In this document: in pieces, positions 39,642 to 48,409 of the stretch | How the letters are laid out: each line of letters starts with the position of its first letter | Numbering within the stretch: position 1 is the first letter of the stretch | From: Mycobacterium yunnanensis | Lineage (GTDB): Bacteria > Actinomycetota > Actinomycetes > Mycobacteriales > Mycobacteriaceae | Reading direction: 5' to 3' | NCBI RefSeq assembly: GCF_025823185.1 | Contig: NZ_JACKVK010000004.1 | Location: 1-64,000 of the forward strand | Length of the DNA: 64,000 nt | Position numbers and translations under genes: made by a program | The notes under the pieces: model-generated | Told to the model about the DNA's origin: nothing | Seen by the model: only the letters and a program-made list of their open reading frames with translations | Database searches by the model: none

Positions 39642-41006
39642 ATGATTAGCCTCAGTCAAGAGCTGCAGCTCATGGAGGACGCCGACCGCCGTGCCCGGAG
39701 CTACACCGCGGGCATCGGCACGCGGCCGGTGTTCCCGACGGCCGACGCGCTGGCACACCTCGTCACGTTCGACGAGGACCTGCCGGACCACGGTCGTGAT
39801 GCAGCCGAGACGCTCAAACTGCTCGACGATTACGGCAGCCCGGCGACGGTGGAGACGAACGGGGGCCGGTACTTCGGCTTCGTCACCGGCGCTGCGCTTC
39901 CCGCCGCAGCGGCGGCGGATCGACTGGTACTCGCCTGGGACAACGCCGGATTGGCCCACGTGACCTCGCCGACGGCGGCCAAGGTCGAAGCCGTCGCGTC
40001 GCGGTGGGTACTCGACGCGCTCGAGTTGCCCGATACGGCGGCCGTCGGATTCACCACCAGTGCCGGAGCCGGCACGCTGATCGCCCTGGCGTCGGCGCGA
40101 CGCGCACTCCTGCAGCGCCACGGCTGGGACGTCGACGAGCACGGGCTGGCCGGGGCTCCCGTCATCCGTGTGGTCGCCTCGGAGCTGGCGCACGTCGTCG
40201 TCACCAAGGCGCTGCGAGTCCTCGGCTTCGGCACGGCGCAGGTCGTGCTCGCGCCCACCGACGTGTTCGGACGCGTCGACCCCGCCCGGCTGCCGCCCCT
40301 GGACGACAAGACCATCGTCGTGCTGCAGGCCGGTGAGGTGAACACGGGCGAATTCGACCCGTTCGACGAGATCATTCCGGCCGCCCGAGCCGCTGGCGCG
40401 TGGGTGCACGTCGACGGTGCCTTCGGGCTATGGGCGCGCGCCTCTGCCGTGCACAGGCATCTGACCGACGGCGTGGAGGGGGCCGACAGTTGGACCGTCG
40501 ACGGTCACAAGTGGCTCAACACCCCCTATGACAGCGCCATGGTGATCCTGGCCGACCGCGACCAGTTGGCCGAGACGATGACCAGTGACGCGGCGTACTC
40601 CAGCACGTCGGCGGATTCGCAGAAGAACGTGACCCTGGAGTTCTCCCGGCGACCTCGAGGCATCGCCATCTGGGCGGCGTTGCGCACTCTGGGGCGCGAC
40701 GGCGTCGCGGACCTGGTCGAGCGGACCGTGGCGATGGCAGCCGACATCTCGCGCAAGTTGCAGGAGTCGGGCTTCACGGTGGTCAACCGGGGCGTGATCA
40801 ACCAGGTCATCGCCCGCGCCGACACCCCCGAGCAGACGGCACGCATCGTGGCCGCGGCGCAGGCCTCGGGCCGGACCTGGTTCGGCACCAGCGTCTGGCG
40901 GGGCGAGCCCGTCATGCGCATCTCGGTGTCGTCCTGGCGCACCACGGCCGCCGACGTCGACGACCTGGTCGACCTGCTGAGCAAGCTACGAATCGACCAT
41001 GCATAG
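39642..41006 (+). CDS. PLP-dependent group II decarboxylase-like enzyme
   Basis: A 454-residue pyridoxal-phosphate enzyme of the aspartate aminotransferase fold, decarboxylase group II (aromatic L-amino-acid/glutamate decarboxylase relatives). The PLP-binding VDGHKWLN Lys, the HVDGAFG Asp and GFTTSAGAGTLIALA cofactor loop are present. It probably decarboxylates an amino acid to an amine; substrate unknown. The ATG at 39642 follows AAGAAG. It precedes a CGNR regulator by 39 bases. Confidence 0.87.
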   Translation: MISLSQELQLMEDADRRARSYTAGIGTRPVFPTADALAHLVTFDEDLPDHGRDAAETLKLLDDYGSPATVETNGGRYFGFVTGAALPAAAAADRLVLAWDNAGLAHVTSPTAAKVEAVASRWVLDALELPDTAAVGFTTSAGAGTLIALASARRALLQRHGWDVDEHGLAGAPVIRVVASELAHVVVTKALRVLGFGTAQVVLAPTDVFGRVDPARLPPLDDKTIVVLQAGEVNTGEFDPFDEIIPAARAAGAWVHVDGAFGLWARASAVHRHLTDGVEGADSWTVDGHKWLNTPYDSAMVILADRDQLAETMTSDAAYSSTSADSQKNVTLEFSRRPRGIAIWAALRTLGRDGVADLVERTVAMAADISRKLQESGFTVVNRGVINQVIARADTPEQTARIVAAAQASGRTWFGTSVWRGEPVMRISVSSWRTTAADVDDLVDLLSKLRIDHA

Positions 41007-41045
41007 TTGCGACATAGCCAAAGAAGTTACGGGTAGGCTGTCACC

Positions 41046-41654
41046 ATGAATGCAGTCTCGTGGCGGGCGACGTCCGACTTCGCGATGGACGCGGCGCCCG
41101 GGGAATTGGGTTTGGTGCACGACCTGATGAACACGGTGTCGGGTGGAAAGCCCAACCGGGTCGACCTCCTCGCCGACCTCGATTCGGCACGGGCCTGGCT
41201 CGAGACCAGCCTGAACAGCCTCGCCGCGGCGACCAAAAGCCCGCGCGTCGAGATCGAGCTTCTCGCAGACGACCTCGACGGCCTTCGCGCCCTTCGCGCC
41301 GATCTGCGGCATGTCGCGGCGATGAATCATGACGGTGCCGATCCCCATTCCGACGGACCGCTGCAGTCGGCCACCGCGGGGCTCCAACTCAACGGTGACG
41401 GAACCGTGGTGCTGCGACCGCGCGGCAGTGGTGCCCGTCAGTTGACGTCACTGGTTCTCTCGGTGATCTTGCGTGCCCAGCTTGCCGACACCTGGAGACG
41501 CGTCAAGGTGTGTCGAAATCCCAAGTGCGCAGCGGTCTTCTACGACCGGTCACGCAACAACAGCGGAGTCTGGCACGACGTACGCGTGTGCGGGAACGCG
41601 GCCAACCTGCGCGCTTCCCGCGCACGCCGCCAAGCGATGACCAAGAAGCCGTGA
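41046..41654 (+). CDS. CGNR zinc-finger (ABATE domain) regulator
   Basis: A 202-residue protein: an N-terminal ABATE-type stress-sensing domain (LVHDLMNTVSGGKPNRVDLLADLDSARAWL) and a C-terminal CGNR zinc finger (KVCRNPKCAAVFYDRSRNN, VCGNAANLRASRARR), where the usual CGNRAKxR motif reads CGNAANLR. These are putative DNA-binding stress regulators in actinobacteria. The ATG is about 7 bases after a TAGGCT box (41034-41039), suggesting a leaderless transcript. It may regulate the preceding decarboxylase. Confidence 0.85.
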   Translation: MNAVSWRATSDFAMDAAPGELGLVHDLMNTVSGGKPNRVDLLADLDSARAWLETSLNSLAAATKSPRVEIELLADDLDGLRALRADLRHVAAMNHDGADPHSDGPLQSATAGLQLNGDGTVVLRPRGSGARQLTSLVLSVILRAQLADTWRRVKVCRNPKCAAVFYDRSRNNSGVWHDVRVCGNAANLRASRARRQAMTKKP

Positions 41655-42024
41655 TCGATCACCGAAGAGATGTGAGATCAGCCGCAAGGATCGGTGGTGA
41701 CGCGTCCACGTCATCAGACGAGCCGGTGACATCCCGACGCGCGGACCCGTCGAAAGGGGCTGGTCGCGGCCTTGCGGACCTCCGTCACGGAGCGATGTCG
41801 GTGGGTCGGTGTAGACAAGCGGGTGGAAGCCCCGCCGCGCGCTCTTGGCTGAACGCAACTACGCGGCGGGGCTTCACTCTGGGGTGCACCCCATCGAGCG
41901 ATCGTGCGCCGATGAAGTAGCGGGACCCACCAATTGTTGTGCCCGCCCCACGCCGATCCGAACCCTGCCGGGACCAGATACCGCACGACGAGCCGATTGG
42001 GGCTTGACGTCGCATAATCTGTTC
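41655..42024. other. Intergenic stretch with a long hairpin
   Basis: I see no protein-coding gene in these 370 bases. The main feature is a perfect inverted repeat: GAAGCCCCGCCGCG at 41826-41839 and its complement at 41862-41875 around a 22-base loop. It may end the CGNR transcript or be a short structured RNA. Near the right end, GCATAATC at 42012-42019 is a very good -10 element for the next gene. Confidence 0.6.
41826..41875 (+). repeat. 14-bp inverted repeat, possible terminator
   Basis: Perfect 14-bp arms with a 22-base loop. There is no U-tract. Placement 170 bases after the CGNR gene and 150 before the next makes a terminator or structured element plausible; a regulatory protein site is less likely because of the wide spacing. 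Confidence 0.55.
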
Positions 42025-42297
42025 ATGGTCGACCGTGTGACATCCCGAACGGGTACGACGTCGGTCACCGTCTCCGCCACCTTGTCGCAGGACGCGTTGC
42101 GAGACGCCGTGAGGGACACCGTGAGCGCCGAGCTGGCGTCCACCGGCGAATACCTGGCCACCTTCGACTTCGGACCGCCACGCCGCTCCCACACCGAAGG
42201 CATGCGCTCATACGACGTCATGTTCCGCACCGGACCCAACGGCACTGCTGCCACCGGCCCCCACCTACCTGACGAGCCGCCACAAATCAGCGCCTAG
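42025..42297 (+). CDS. Small hypothetical protein, leaderless
   Basis: A 90-residue protein I do not recognise. Residues 15-40 (VTVSATLSQDALRDAVRDTVSAELAS) form an amphipathic beta-helix stretch; the C-terminus is Pro/Gly-rich (GPHLPDEPPQISA) and probably disordered. The ATG is about 7 bases after a near-consensus CATAAT (42013-42018), the spacing of a leaderless mycobacterial transcript, which favours a real gene. There is no signal peptide. Confidence 0.6.
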   Translation: MVDRVTSRTGTTSVTVSATLSQDALRDAVRDTVSAELASTGEYLATFDFGPPRRSHTEGMRSYDVMFRTGPNGTAATGPHLPDEPPQISA

Positions 42298-42660
42298 CGG
42301 CGTCATGAGCGAAATGCGTTGCCCGCCAGTGGTGATATCCGCCGCGGCAACCTGTCGTCCCAGCCCATGACGCTCCGATTTGGCACCGTCCCCCGCAGCT
42401 AGGTGCACCGTTACCTCCCTAGGGGTGTAGTGAACTACCCCCCGGCGGTGGTCGACTGAGCCCCTGGCCGACCGGGAAGGAGCGTCACGCACCGACATTC
42501 AGCGACACAGGCCCCTCCGAAGGGTTTCGGCCCCCCGAGAGACGGCCATGAGTCACCAAGCGTCGCAACGTTTCCGAGCCCTCACAGTCTCGGTCGTGGA
42601 CGACTCGTCGTGTCGACAACTTGCGGGGTACGCCCCGTGCAGCACGGGAGGTAAGCCGAA
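42298..42660. other. Intergenic stretch with hairpin
   Basis: No gene is supported in these 363 bases. A hairpin at 42422-42443 (GGGG-GTAG with one mismatch, TGAA loop, CTAC-CCCC) may be a regulatory or terminator element. A short frame starting with ATG 42549 is not in phase with the following gene and looks accidental. A ribosome site (GGGAGGT) for the next gene lies just before 42661. Confidence 0.5.
42422..42443 (+). repeat. Hairpin in intergenic region
   Basis: GGGGTGTAGTGAACTACCCCC type stem-loop: nine paired bases with one mismatch and a TGAA tetraloop. It lies about 125 bases after the small gene ending at 42297 and could terminate its transcript. Confidence 0.45.
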
Positions 42661-43224
42661 ATGCCCAGTTGGATATGGATAGTGATTGCGATCGTCGTCG
42701 TAATCCTCCTCGTGACGGTGTTCGTCGTCGCCACTCGAGGTCGACGAGATTCCGACCGGCTCAAACAGCGATTCGGACCCGAGTACGACCGGACGGTCTA
42801 CGAGGCCGGCGACGAGAAGCTCGCCGAGAAGGAACTCATGTCCCGCGAGCGCAAGCGGGACAAGCTCGACATCCGGCCCCTGAGCCCCGCGGCGTTGGAC
42901 GGCTTCGCCCACCGGTGGCGGGCGGTGCAGACCGCGTTCGTGGACCATCCGTCGAGCGCGGTGGGGGAAGCCGATCTGCTCGTCACGGAGGTGATGCGGG
43001 AGCGTGGCTACCCGGTGGACGACTTCGACCGCCAGGCCGCCGACATCTCGGTCGACCATCCCACGGTGGTGGCGAACTATCGCGCGGCACACGACATCCA
43101 TCTTGCCCAGCAGAAGCGGGACGTCGGCACCGAGCAACAGCGCCAGGCGTTCGTGCACTACCGCGCACTGTTCACGAAGTTGCTCGAATCGGAGAATGAC
43201 AAGTCACAGGAGGCACGCGCATGA
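42661..43224 (+). CDS. Membrane-anchored protein with duplicated helical domain (A)
   Basis: A 187-residue protein. Residues 3-25 are a single membrane helix (WIWIVIAIVVVILLVTVFVVA) followed by RGRR (cytoplasm-side charges). A cytoplasmic helical part contains KLDIRPLSP, then RWRAVQTAFVDHPSSAVGEADLLVTEVM and RQAFVHYRALFTKLLE, which match segments of the next gene. The ATG follows GGGAGG. The stop overlaps the next gene (ATGA). Function unknown; a membrane-tethered partner of the next protein is the simplest idea. Confidence 0.8.
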   Translation: MPSWIWIVIAIVVVILLVTVFVVATRGRRDSDRLKQRFGPEYDRTVYEAGDEKLAEKELMSRERKRDKLDIRPLSPAALDGFAHRWRAVQTAFVDHPSSAVGEADLLVTEVMRERGYPVDDFDRQAADISVDHPTVVANYRAAHDIHLAQQKRDVGTEQQRQAFVHYRALFTKLLESENDKSQEARA

Positions 43225-43730
43225 CCACCCACGATGAACACATCGAACACGATCAGAACGCCCGTTTCGCCGATCAGACTGCGAGACATGACGATTGGTC
43301 GACGTCGGAACCGTCGTCGACGGAGACGGTGGCTCAGCCGGGCGACGAGCGTCTCGTCAGACCGTCGGACGAGCGTCTCGGGCACGTGGCGGACGACCGG
43401 GTCGACAAGCAGGCGGGGGGCGAGGTCACACAGCACGGATCGGCGACCGAACCGGCAGTCGGGGACGACCTCTTCGCCGACGACGAGATGGTCGGGCTCC
43501 GTGCCCGGTGGGACAGCGTTCAGGCCGGCTTCGTCGACGATCCACAGGAGTGCGTGCAGAAGGCCGACGGGTTGGTCTCCGACCTCGTCGACCAGCTGAC
43601 GTCCAGCTTTGCCCATGCCCGGTCGCGACTCGAGGAGCAGTGGGCTCGCGGCGAGGAGGCGTCGACCGAGGATCTGCGGATCGCACTCAAGCGCTACCGC
43701 GAGTTCTTCGATCGCCTGCTCGCCGTCTGA
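43221..43730 (+). CDS. Soluble protein with duplicated helical domain (B)
   Basis: A 169-residue protein whose first 85 residues are acidic, Thr/Asp/Glu-rich and disordered (QPGDERLVRPSDERL). The C-terminal domain (RARWDSVQAGFVDDPQECVQKADGLVSDLVDQL, then DLRIALKRYREFFDRLL) aligns with the domain of the preceding membrane protein. It has no membrane helix. AGGAGG lies 7 bases before the ATG. Divergent duplication with one copy tethered to the membrane is inferred. Confidence 0.8.
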   Translation: MTTHDEHIEHDQNARFADQTARHDDWSTSEPSSTETVAQPGDERLVRPSDERLGHVADDRVDKQAGGEVTQHGSATEPAVGDDLFADDEMVGLRARWDSVQAGFVDDPQECVQKADGLVSDLVDQLTSSFAHARSRLEEQWARGEEASTEDLRIALKRYREFFDRLLAV

Positions 43731-43746
43731 CGCTCCACCGCTGCGA

Positions 43747-43778
43747 CACCGGCCCCTGCCCGACGGCGGGGGCCGGTG
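43747..43778. terminator. Bidirectional terminator
   Basis: A perfect 10-bp outer stem CACCGGCCCC/GGGGCCGGTG plus four inner pairs (one wobble) closes a CGAC loop, between convergent genes ending at 43730 (+) and 43824 (-). No T-tract on either side; the stability and position support termination in both directions. Confidence 0.75.
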
Positions 43779-43823
43779 CTCGTGCGTCCGAAGAGACCCT
43801 GAGACAGCCGCCCCGGCAAGTCA

Positions 43824-44591
43824 TCAGTCGCGGTAGTCCGGCTGCGTGCGATCGATCATTCGGAGCATTGCCGCCCAGGCCAGGTCGTAGCCCACGTCGT
43901 CGGTGAAGTCGTCCCCGGCAGCCTCACCGGTGAGCTGCTGCGCGGTGTGCTCGCTGATGCTGGGGTCCGGAACCACCAGCTCGCCGAGTCGGGATGCCGC
44001 GACTTGGATCTCGCATGCCTTGTTCAAGTAGTACATCCGCAGGAAGGCCCGCGCCGGAGTCGCGCCCACCGTCAGCAGGCCGTGGTTGCGCAGAATCAGT
44101 GCGTCGTGCTCACCCAGATCGTGGACGAGCCGCTTCTGCTCGTCGAGATTCAGCGCCACGCCTTCGTAATCGTGGTAGCCAACGCGGTCGAAGAACTCCA
44201 TCGAGATTTGGTTCACCGGAAGGAGTCCCGACGCCGACGCCGCCACTGCGCATCCCGCGAGCGTATGCGTGTGCAGCACGCACATCGCGTCCTGGCGCGC
44301 AGCGTGGATCGCACCGTGGATGACGAACCCGGCCGGGTTCACGGGATGAGTCGTGTCGCCAATGACTAAGCCGTCGAGGTCGATTCGCACCAGGCTCGAA
44401 GCAGTAATCTCGTCGAAGAACAACCCGTAGGTGTTGATGAGGAAGTGGTCCTCCTCGCCGGGCAAGCGCACCGAGATGTGGGTGAACACGAGGTCGGTCA
44501 TCCGGTAGTGGGCGACCAGTCTGTACACCGCGGCCAGTTCTCGACGCAATTCGGCCTCGGTGGCCGCGGGGTCGCGGCGCTCGATGCTCAT
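43824..44591 (-). CDS. Class II aldolase/adducin-family protein
   Basis: A 255-residue class II aldolase/adducin protein. Zinc ligands VLHTHTLAG and the distal RNHGLLTVG are present, with the usual Glu before (MCVLHTHT). Members cleave or epimerise hydroxylated acids and phosphosugars. It is the last gene of the seven-gene ABC/Rieske operon and overlaps the Rieske stop (ATGA). A role splitting the product of the oxygenase/dehydrogenase steps is inferred. Confidence 0.85.
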   Translation of the reverse strand: MSIERRDPAATEAELRRELAAVYRLVAHYRMTDLVFTHISVRLPGEEDHFLINTYGLFFDEITASSLVRIDLDGLVIGDTTHPVNPAGFVIHGAIHAARQDAMCVLHTHTLAGCAVAASASGLLPVNQISMEFFDRVGYHDYEGVALNLDEQKRLVHDLGEHDALILRNHGLLTVGATPARAFLRMYYLNKACEIQVAASRLGELVVPDPSISEHTAQQLTGEAAGDDFTDDVGYDLAWAAMLRMIDRTQPDYRD

Positions 44592-45832
44592 GCTCGGCTG
44601 TCCCCGGCGTTTGGGCCGCCGACCCGGTCGGCGACCAGCTGCTGGAACATCGCGGTCACTTGATCCCAGTGCGGCACCAGACTAGTTCGGTCGGACGCCG
44701 GCGAGTGGCGTCCCGCCTGCAGCTTCTCCAGGATCGGCAGGTCCTGTTCGTTGACCCCGAACAGGACCTCGGCCAGGCGCTTGCGGTTGACCGAGTGATC
44801 CTCGGATGTCCCGTCCTGGTCGACGAAGATCGCCATGTGTTCGACGGTGCGATCGGCGCTCACCGCGTCGAAACCGATCACCTGGAACCAGTCCGCCTCC
44901 AGGAACAGCAGCGCGTTGGGGAACACGCAGAAGATGTCTTGACTCTCGGTCTTCTCTGGAGGGACTGCGCCAAGGAACGGCAGGGCGTCGGACGTCTTCG
45001 CCGCCTTTCCCGTCGCCCCCCGCGGATAGCAGCCGCCGATGATCTCCGGCGCCAGTGCCTCGTCGTCGACGTCGAGTGAGGAGTTCACCGGCCCGACCTG
45101 AGGATGAATGAAGGGCAGGTGATAGAAGTCGAGGAAGTTCTCGACGACCAGCTTCCAGTTGGCGGCGATGTCGAAGACTCGCTCGTCGGCCAGCCGGATC
45201 CGGTCGAAGTCGATGTGCGACCACCGCTGGGCCAGCGGCGCGACGAACCGGTCGAAGGACGCCGTGGCCGCGTCCATGTCGCGTTCGCCAAGGTCGACGA
45301 ACACCATCCCGGCCCACACCCGGCTGGCCACTGGCAGCAGGCCCAGCGCCCGCGGGTCGGCAGGCCCGCCACGGCCCTGCCGTTCGCGCTGGAAGTACGG
45401 GGTGACCGCGAGGCTGCCGTCGAGGTCGTAGGACCAGCAGTGATAAGCGCATTGCAGGCGGCGCTTGACCCTGACCGGCTCCTCCGTCAGTGCCATCCCG
45501 CGGTGCCGGCACGAGTTGTGGAAGACGCGAAGCTCGTCGTCCTCACCCCGGATCATCAGAAGTGGTCGTCCCGCAACGGTGATCGGCTTGACCTGTCCCG
45601 TTTCGGCCACCCAGTGGGCGTATCCGGCCCATACCCAGCCGGCGGCGAAGATCCGCTCGCGTTCGACCTCGTGGGCTGCGGCGGTGGTGTACGCGCGCGC
45701 AGGAATCAGTGCGCGCTGGGAGCTGTCGCTGGTCAGTGGTCCCGTCGCCACGCGGTTGCCCGTCGAGGTGATTCTGAAGTCGACCTCGTGCATCGTGTGC
45801 CGTCCAATCCTCGTGGTGCCGTCGCCGGTCAT
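44588..45832 (-). CDS. Rieske-type oxygenase alpha subunit
   Basis: A 414-residue Rieske non-heme iron oxygenase. The [2Fe-2S] ligands are Cys108-x-His110 and Cys128-x2-His131. The mononuclear iron motif NWKLVVENFLDFYHLPFIHP places Asp235, His238 and His243. No reductase or ferredoxin gene is adjacent, so electrons must come from an unlinked protein. The sequence style (GbcA/stachydrine-demethylase-like, alpha subunit only) fits demethylation or hydroxylation of an amine or aromatic. ATG 45832 overlaps the previous stop (ATGA); ATG 45793 is a shorter option. Confidence 0.85.
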   Translation of the reverse strand: MTGDGTTRIGRHTMHEVDFRITSTGNRVATGPLTSDSSQRALIPARAYTTAAAHEVERERIFAAGWVWAGYAHWVAETGQVKPITVAGRPLLMIRGEDDELRVFHNSCRHRGMALTEEPVRVKRRLQCAYHCWSYDLDGSLAVTPYFQRERQGRGGPADPRALGLLPVASRVWAGMVFVDLGERDMDAATASFDRFVAPLAQRWSHIDFDRIRLADERVFDIAANWKLVVENFLDFYHLPFIHPQVGPVNSSLDVDDEALAPEIIGGCYPRGATGKAAKTSDALPFLGAVPPEKTESQDIFCVFPNALLFLEADWFQVIGFDAVSADRTVEHMAIFVDQDGTSEDHSVNRKRLAEVLFGVNEQDLPILEKLQAGRHSPASDRTSLVPHWDQVTAMFQQLVADRVGGPNAGDSRA

Positions 45833-46671
45833 GTGCCGCGTGCCGAATCGAAGGCCGCTGCAGCCCAATCCATCAACGTCGTCGACTCCGCCCAACGGTC
45901 TGAGACCTGCACTCCGTGGGCGTCGGTGATCGCATACGGCGTGGTCCCTAGCTCGGTGACGAAGCGCACCGGCCGGTCCGGGTGCCGGCGCAGCAGCGAT
46001 GCGAACCCCGTGGCCCACCAGTCCCGGAACCGGGCCTCCCACGGCTGCGCCATGGGATGACCGAGCGGCACCTGGATTTGGGCCCGCGTGGCGATCCGCC
46101 CCTGCAGGGAGCCCGATCGGTCGAGGACGGTGGCGACGAGGGAGTCGTAGTCCGGATCGGGTGCCTCGGGGATCTCGTGCGCGCAGACGTAGTGCGACAA
46201 GTCGGCGGCGAGCTCGATCGACTCGTCGAGGCCCTCGAGCAGCATGCAGGTGAACCGCAGGTCGTTGGTGACCGTGTTGCGATGCGTCTCCAGCTGCATC
46301 TCGATGCCGGCGTCCGCGCACATCTGGCTCCACGTGCCGAGAAGGTCTGCCAGTCGGGGCACGTCGAATCCGAATACCCGTGCACAGCAGATGATCCAGT
46401 CCGCGTCGATCGTCCTCGCGTAGCCAATCGCCTCGCGCATGTCGTCGTCGGAGGAGGCGAACACCAGAACGCATCCGCGCAGGCCGTGCGCGGCCAGCAT
46501 CGGGGCGATGTCGGTCGCCGCGGGAGTCTGCCGGGCGCCCAAGTCGACTCCGACGCCCGCGTAGCCTGCCTCGGCGATCCGTGTCACCTGCTCGGACAGC
46601 GTCCACGGTGTGCCCCGCCACGGCAGGTCTTCCATCGCCCACATCGATTGATAGAGCTGCAGTTCCGTCAT
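45829..46671 (-). CDS. Sugar-phosphate isomerase/AP-endonuclease-type TIM-barrel protein
   Basis: A 280-residue TIM barrel of the xylose-isomerase-like family. GYAGVGVDLGARQTP, then MQLETHRNTVTNDLRF (metal-binding Glu/His) and LSHYVCAHEIPE, FVTELGTTPYAI (late Glu). The metal-ligand pattern supports isomerase or epimerase activity on a small polyol or keto-acid. It is translationally coupled on both sides (ATGA). The substrate is not identifiable. Confidence 0.8.
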   Translation of the reverse strand: MTELQLYQSMWAMEDLPWRGTPWTLSEQVTRIAEAGYAGVGVDLGARQTPAATDIAPMLAAHGLRGCVLVFASSDDDMREAIGYARTIDADWIICCARVFGFDVPRLADLLGTWSQMCADAGIEMQLETHRNTVTNDLRFTCMLLEGLDESIELAADLSHYVCAHEIPEAPDPDYDSLVATVLDRSGSLQGRIATRAQIQVPLGHPMAQPWEARFRDWWATGFASLLRRHPDRPVRFVTELGTTPYAITDAHGVQVSDRWAESTTLMDWAAAAFDSARGT

Positions 46672-47630
46672 GGCCGCACCTCGTTGATGGCGCGATTCGG
46701 ACGGCCGTTGGTACGCCAGGACACCACCGCGTCGGCTTGGCGTCGCACGTATTCGGCGTCGGTCTTGTCGGACAGAAAGCCGACGTGCGGTGTCGTGAAC
46801 ACCCTGGGATGGGCGAGCAGCGGGTGTGAAGCGGGCAGGGGTTCTTGGGTGAAGACGTCCAGTGCGGCGCCCGCCAGCTGGCCCGACTCGACGGCGGCGA
46901 GTAGTGCGTCGGCGTCGACGACCGCACCTCGGGAGACGTTGACGACATGTGAACCCCGGGGCATCTGCGCGAAGGCGGCGGCGTCGAGCAACCCACGGGT
47001 GTCGTCGGTCAAGGGCAGGAACACGGCAAGCACGTCGCTGACGGCGAGCAGTTCCGCGTAGGGCACGCCGTCCACCCCCGGTACGACCGCGGCGCCGGGA
47101 CGTTCGACGGCCACCACGCGTCGCGCCGCCCCGCGGGCGAACTCGGCGTAGCGACGGCCGATGGAGCCGAGACCCAGGATGCCCACCACGAGGTCGGACA
47201 ACCGCCGCGGGGCCTCAGCGGGTCGGGCGTCCCACGGGTGCTCGACGCCGGAGCGCATGAAGAACGGAAGCCGGCGGATCAGCGCGAGGGTGAGCGCCCA
47301 GGCGTGGGTCGCGACCTCCTCGCTGGCGACCGGCCCCACCGTCGCCACCCACACCCCGCGGCGCGAGGCGGCCTCGACGTCCACGTTGTCCGAGCCGTTC
47401 GACAGCAGCGAGATGACGCGCAGCTTGGGCAACCGCTCGAGCAGGGCGTCGTCGACTGGCGCATAACCAACCAGCAGCGCCTCGGCGTTCCTGGCCGCGG
47501 CGGCGAGGACGTCGGGGTCGCGGGACTGCGCGTAGTCCACCTCGAAACCGTTGGCACGCAACAGTTCCATTCCCGGCGTGGGATCGTCACCGTCGTCGAG
47601 GTCGGTGTAGACCGCGAGGGGTGCGCGCAT
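46668..47630 (-). CDS. D-isomer-specific 2-hydroxyacid dehydrogenase
   Basis: A 320-residue NAD-dependent dehydrogenase of the D-2-hydroxyacid family. The nucleotide site is VGILGLGSIGRRYAEFARG; catalytic residues are NVSRGAVVD (Arg), DVFTQEPLP (Glu) and TPHVGF (His). It interconverts a 2-hydroxyacid and 2-ketoacid. It starts at the last base of the ATPase stop codon (TGATG), so it is in the transporter-catabolic operon. Confidence 0.87.
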   Translation of the reverse strand: MRAPLAVYTDLDDGDDPTPGMELLRANGFEVDYAQSRDPDVLAAAARNAEALLVGYAPVDDALLERLPKLRVISLLSNGSDNVDVEAASRRGVWVATVGPVASEEVATHAWALTLALIRRLPFFMRSGVEHPWDARPAEAPRRLSDLVVGILGLGSIGRRYAEFARGAARRVVAVERPGAAVVPGVDGVPYAELLAVSDVLAVFLPLTDDTRGLLDAAAFAQMPRGSHVVNVSRGAVVDADALLAAVESGQLAGAALDVFTQEPLPASHPLLAHPRVFTTPHVGFLSDKTDAEYVRRQADAVVSWRTNGRPNRAINEVRP

Positions 47631-48409
47631 CAGTGGCCCACCCCACGCAGATGGGAGAGGAACTGGCGGGTGCGGTCGTGGCCGGGGTCGTCGAAGAACT
47701 GGTCAGGAGGAGCCTGTTCGACGATTACGCCGCCGTCGAAGAGCATGACCTCGTCGGCCACCCGTCGCGCGAACCGGGTCTCGTGGGTCACCACCACCAT
47801 GGTCATGCCGGCGTCGGCGAGACTCTCCATCACCTCGAGCACCTCGCCGACCAACTCGGGGTCCAGTGCGGAGGTGGGTTCGTCGAAGAGCATCACCGAG
47901 GGGTTGGTGACCAGGGCGCGGGCTATCGCCACCCGTTGTTGTTGACCGCCGGACAATTCGCTCGGGTAGTGCCGCAACCGGTCGGCCATGCCCACCCGTT
48001 GCAGCATCGCCTCGGCCTTGGTGACGGCGTCGGCCTTGCTCAGGCCGACCACCTCGGTGAGCGCAAGCGTCACGTTGCGCAGGACGTCGAGATGGGCGAA
48101 GAGGTTGAAACGCTGGAACACCATGCCGATGTCGCGGCGTTGCACGGCCAAGTGGCGCTCGGGGAGTCGGCGCGTCGAACCGTTGGACGAGGTGCTGACG
48201 CCAACCTGCTTGCCGTTCAACAGAATCTCACCGGCATCGGGATGCTCCAGGAGCGCCATCAGTCGCAAGATCGTCGACTTGCCCGAGCCCGACGGACCCA
48301 GGAGCGCCTTGACTTCGCCTCGCGCGACCGTGAAGTCGACGCCCTTGAGGACCTCGGTGTCTCCGTAACGGCGATGCAGGTCGACCGCCTGCAGGACGGG
48401 CGCGCTCAT
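47630..48409 (-). CDS. Polar amino-acid-type ABC transporter ATPase
   Basis: A 259-residue ABC ATPase: Walker [11 protein letters not shown]-loop ([17 protein letters not shown]), signature LSGGQQQR, Walker [13 protein letters not shown] and switch His (VVTHE). It groups with GlnQ/HisP-type proteins. With the permease and lipoprotein it powers uptake of a polar amino-acid-like or amine-like solute. An extra 15-residue insertion ([16 protein letters not shown]) before the Q-loop is mildly unusual. Confidence 0.9.
   Translation of the reverse strand: MSAPVLQAVDLHRRYGDTEVLKGVDFTVARGEVKALLGPSGSGKSTILRLMALLEHPDAGEILLNGKQVGVSTSSNGSTRRLPERHLAVQRRDIGMVFQRFNLFAHLDVLRNVTLALTEVVGLSKADAVTKAEAMLQRVGMADRLRHYPSELSGGQQQRVAIARALVTNPSVMLFDEPTSALDPELVGEVLEVMESLADAGMTMVVVTHETRFARRVADEVMLFDGGVIVEQAPPDQFFDDPGHDRTRQFLSHLRGVGH

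Noticed and set aside
42549..42660. A short plus-strand frame starting with ATG 42549
   Set aside because: It is not in phase with the next gene, lacks a ribosome site and has no conserved feature.
44588..46996. An 802-codon apparent fusion ending in the Rieske protein
   Set aside because: The upstream part is an accidental open frame antiparallel in phase to the TIM-barrel and dehydrogenase genes; the ATGA-coupled start at 45832 fits the family.
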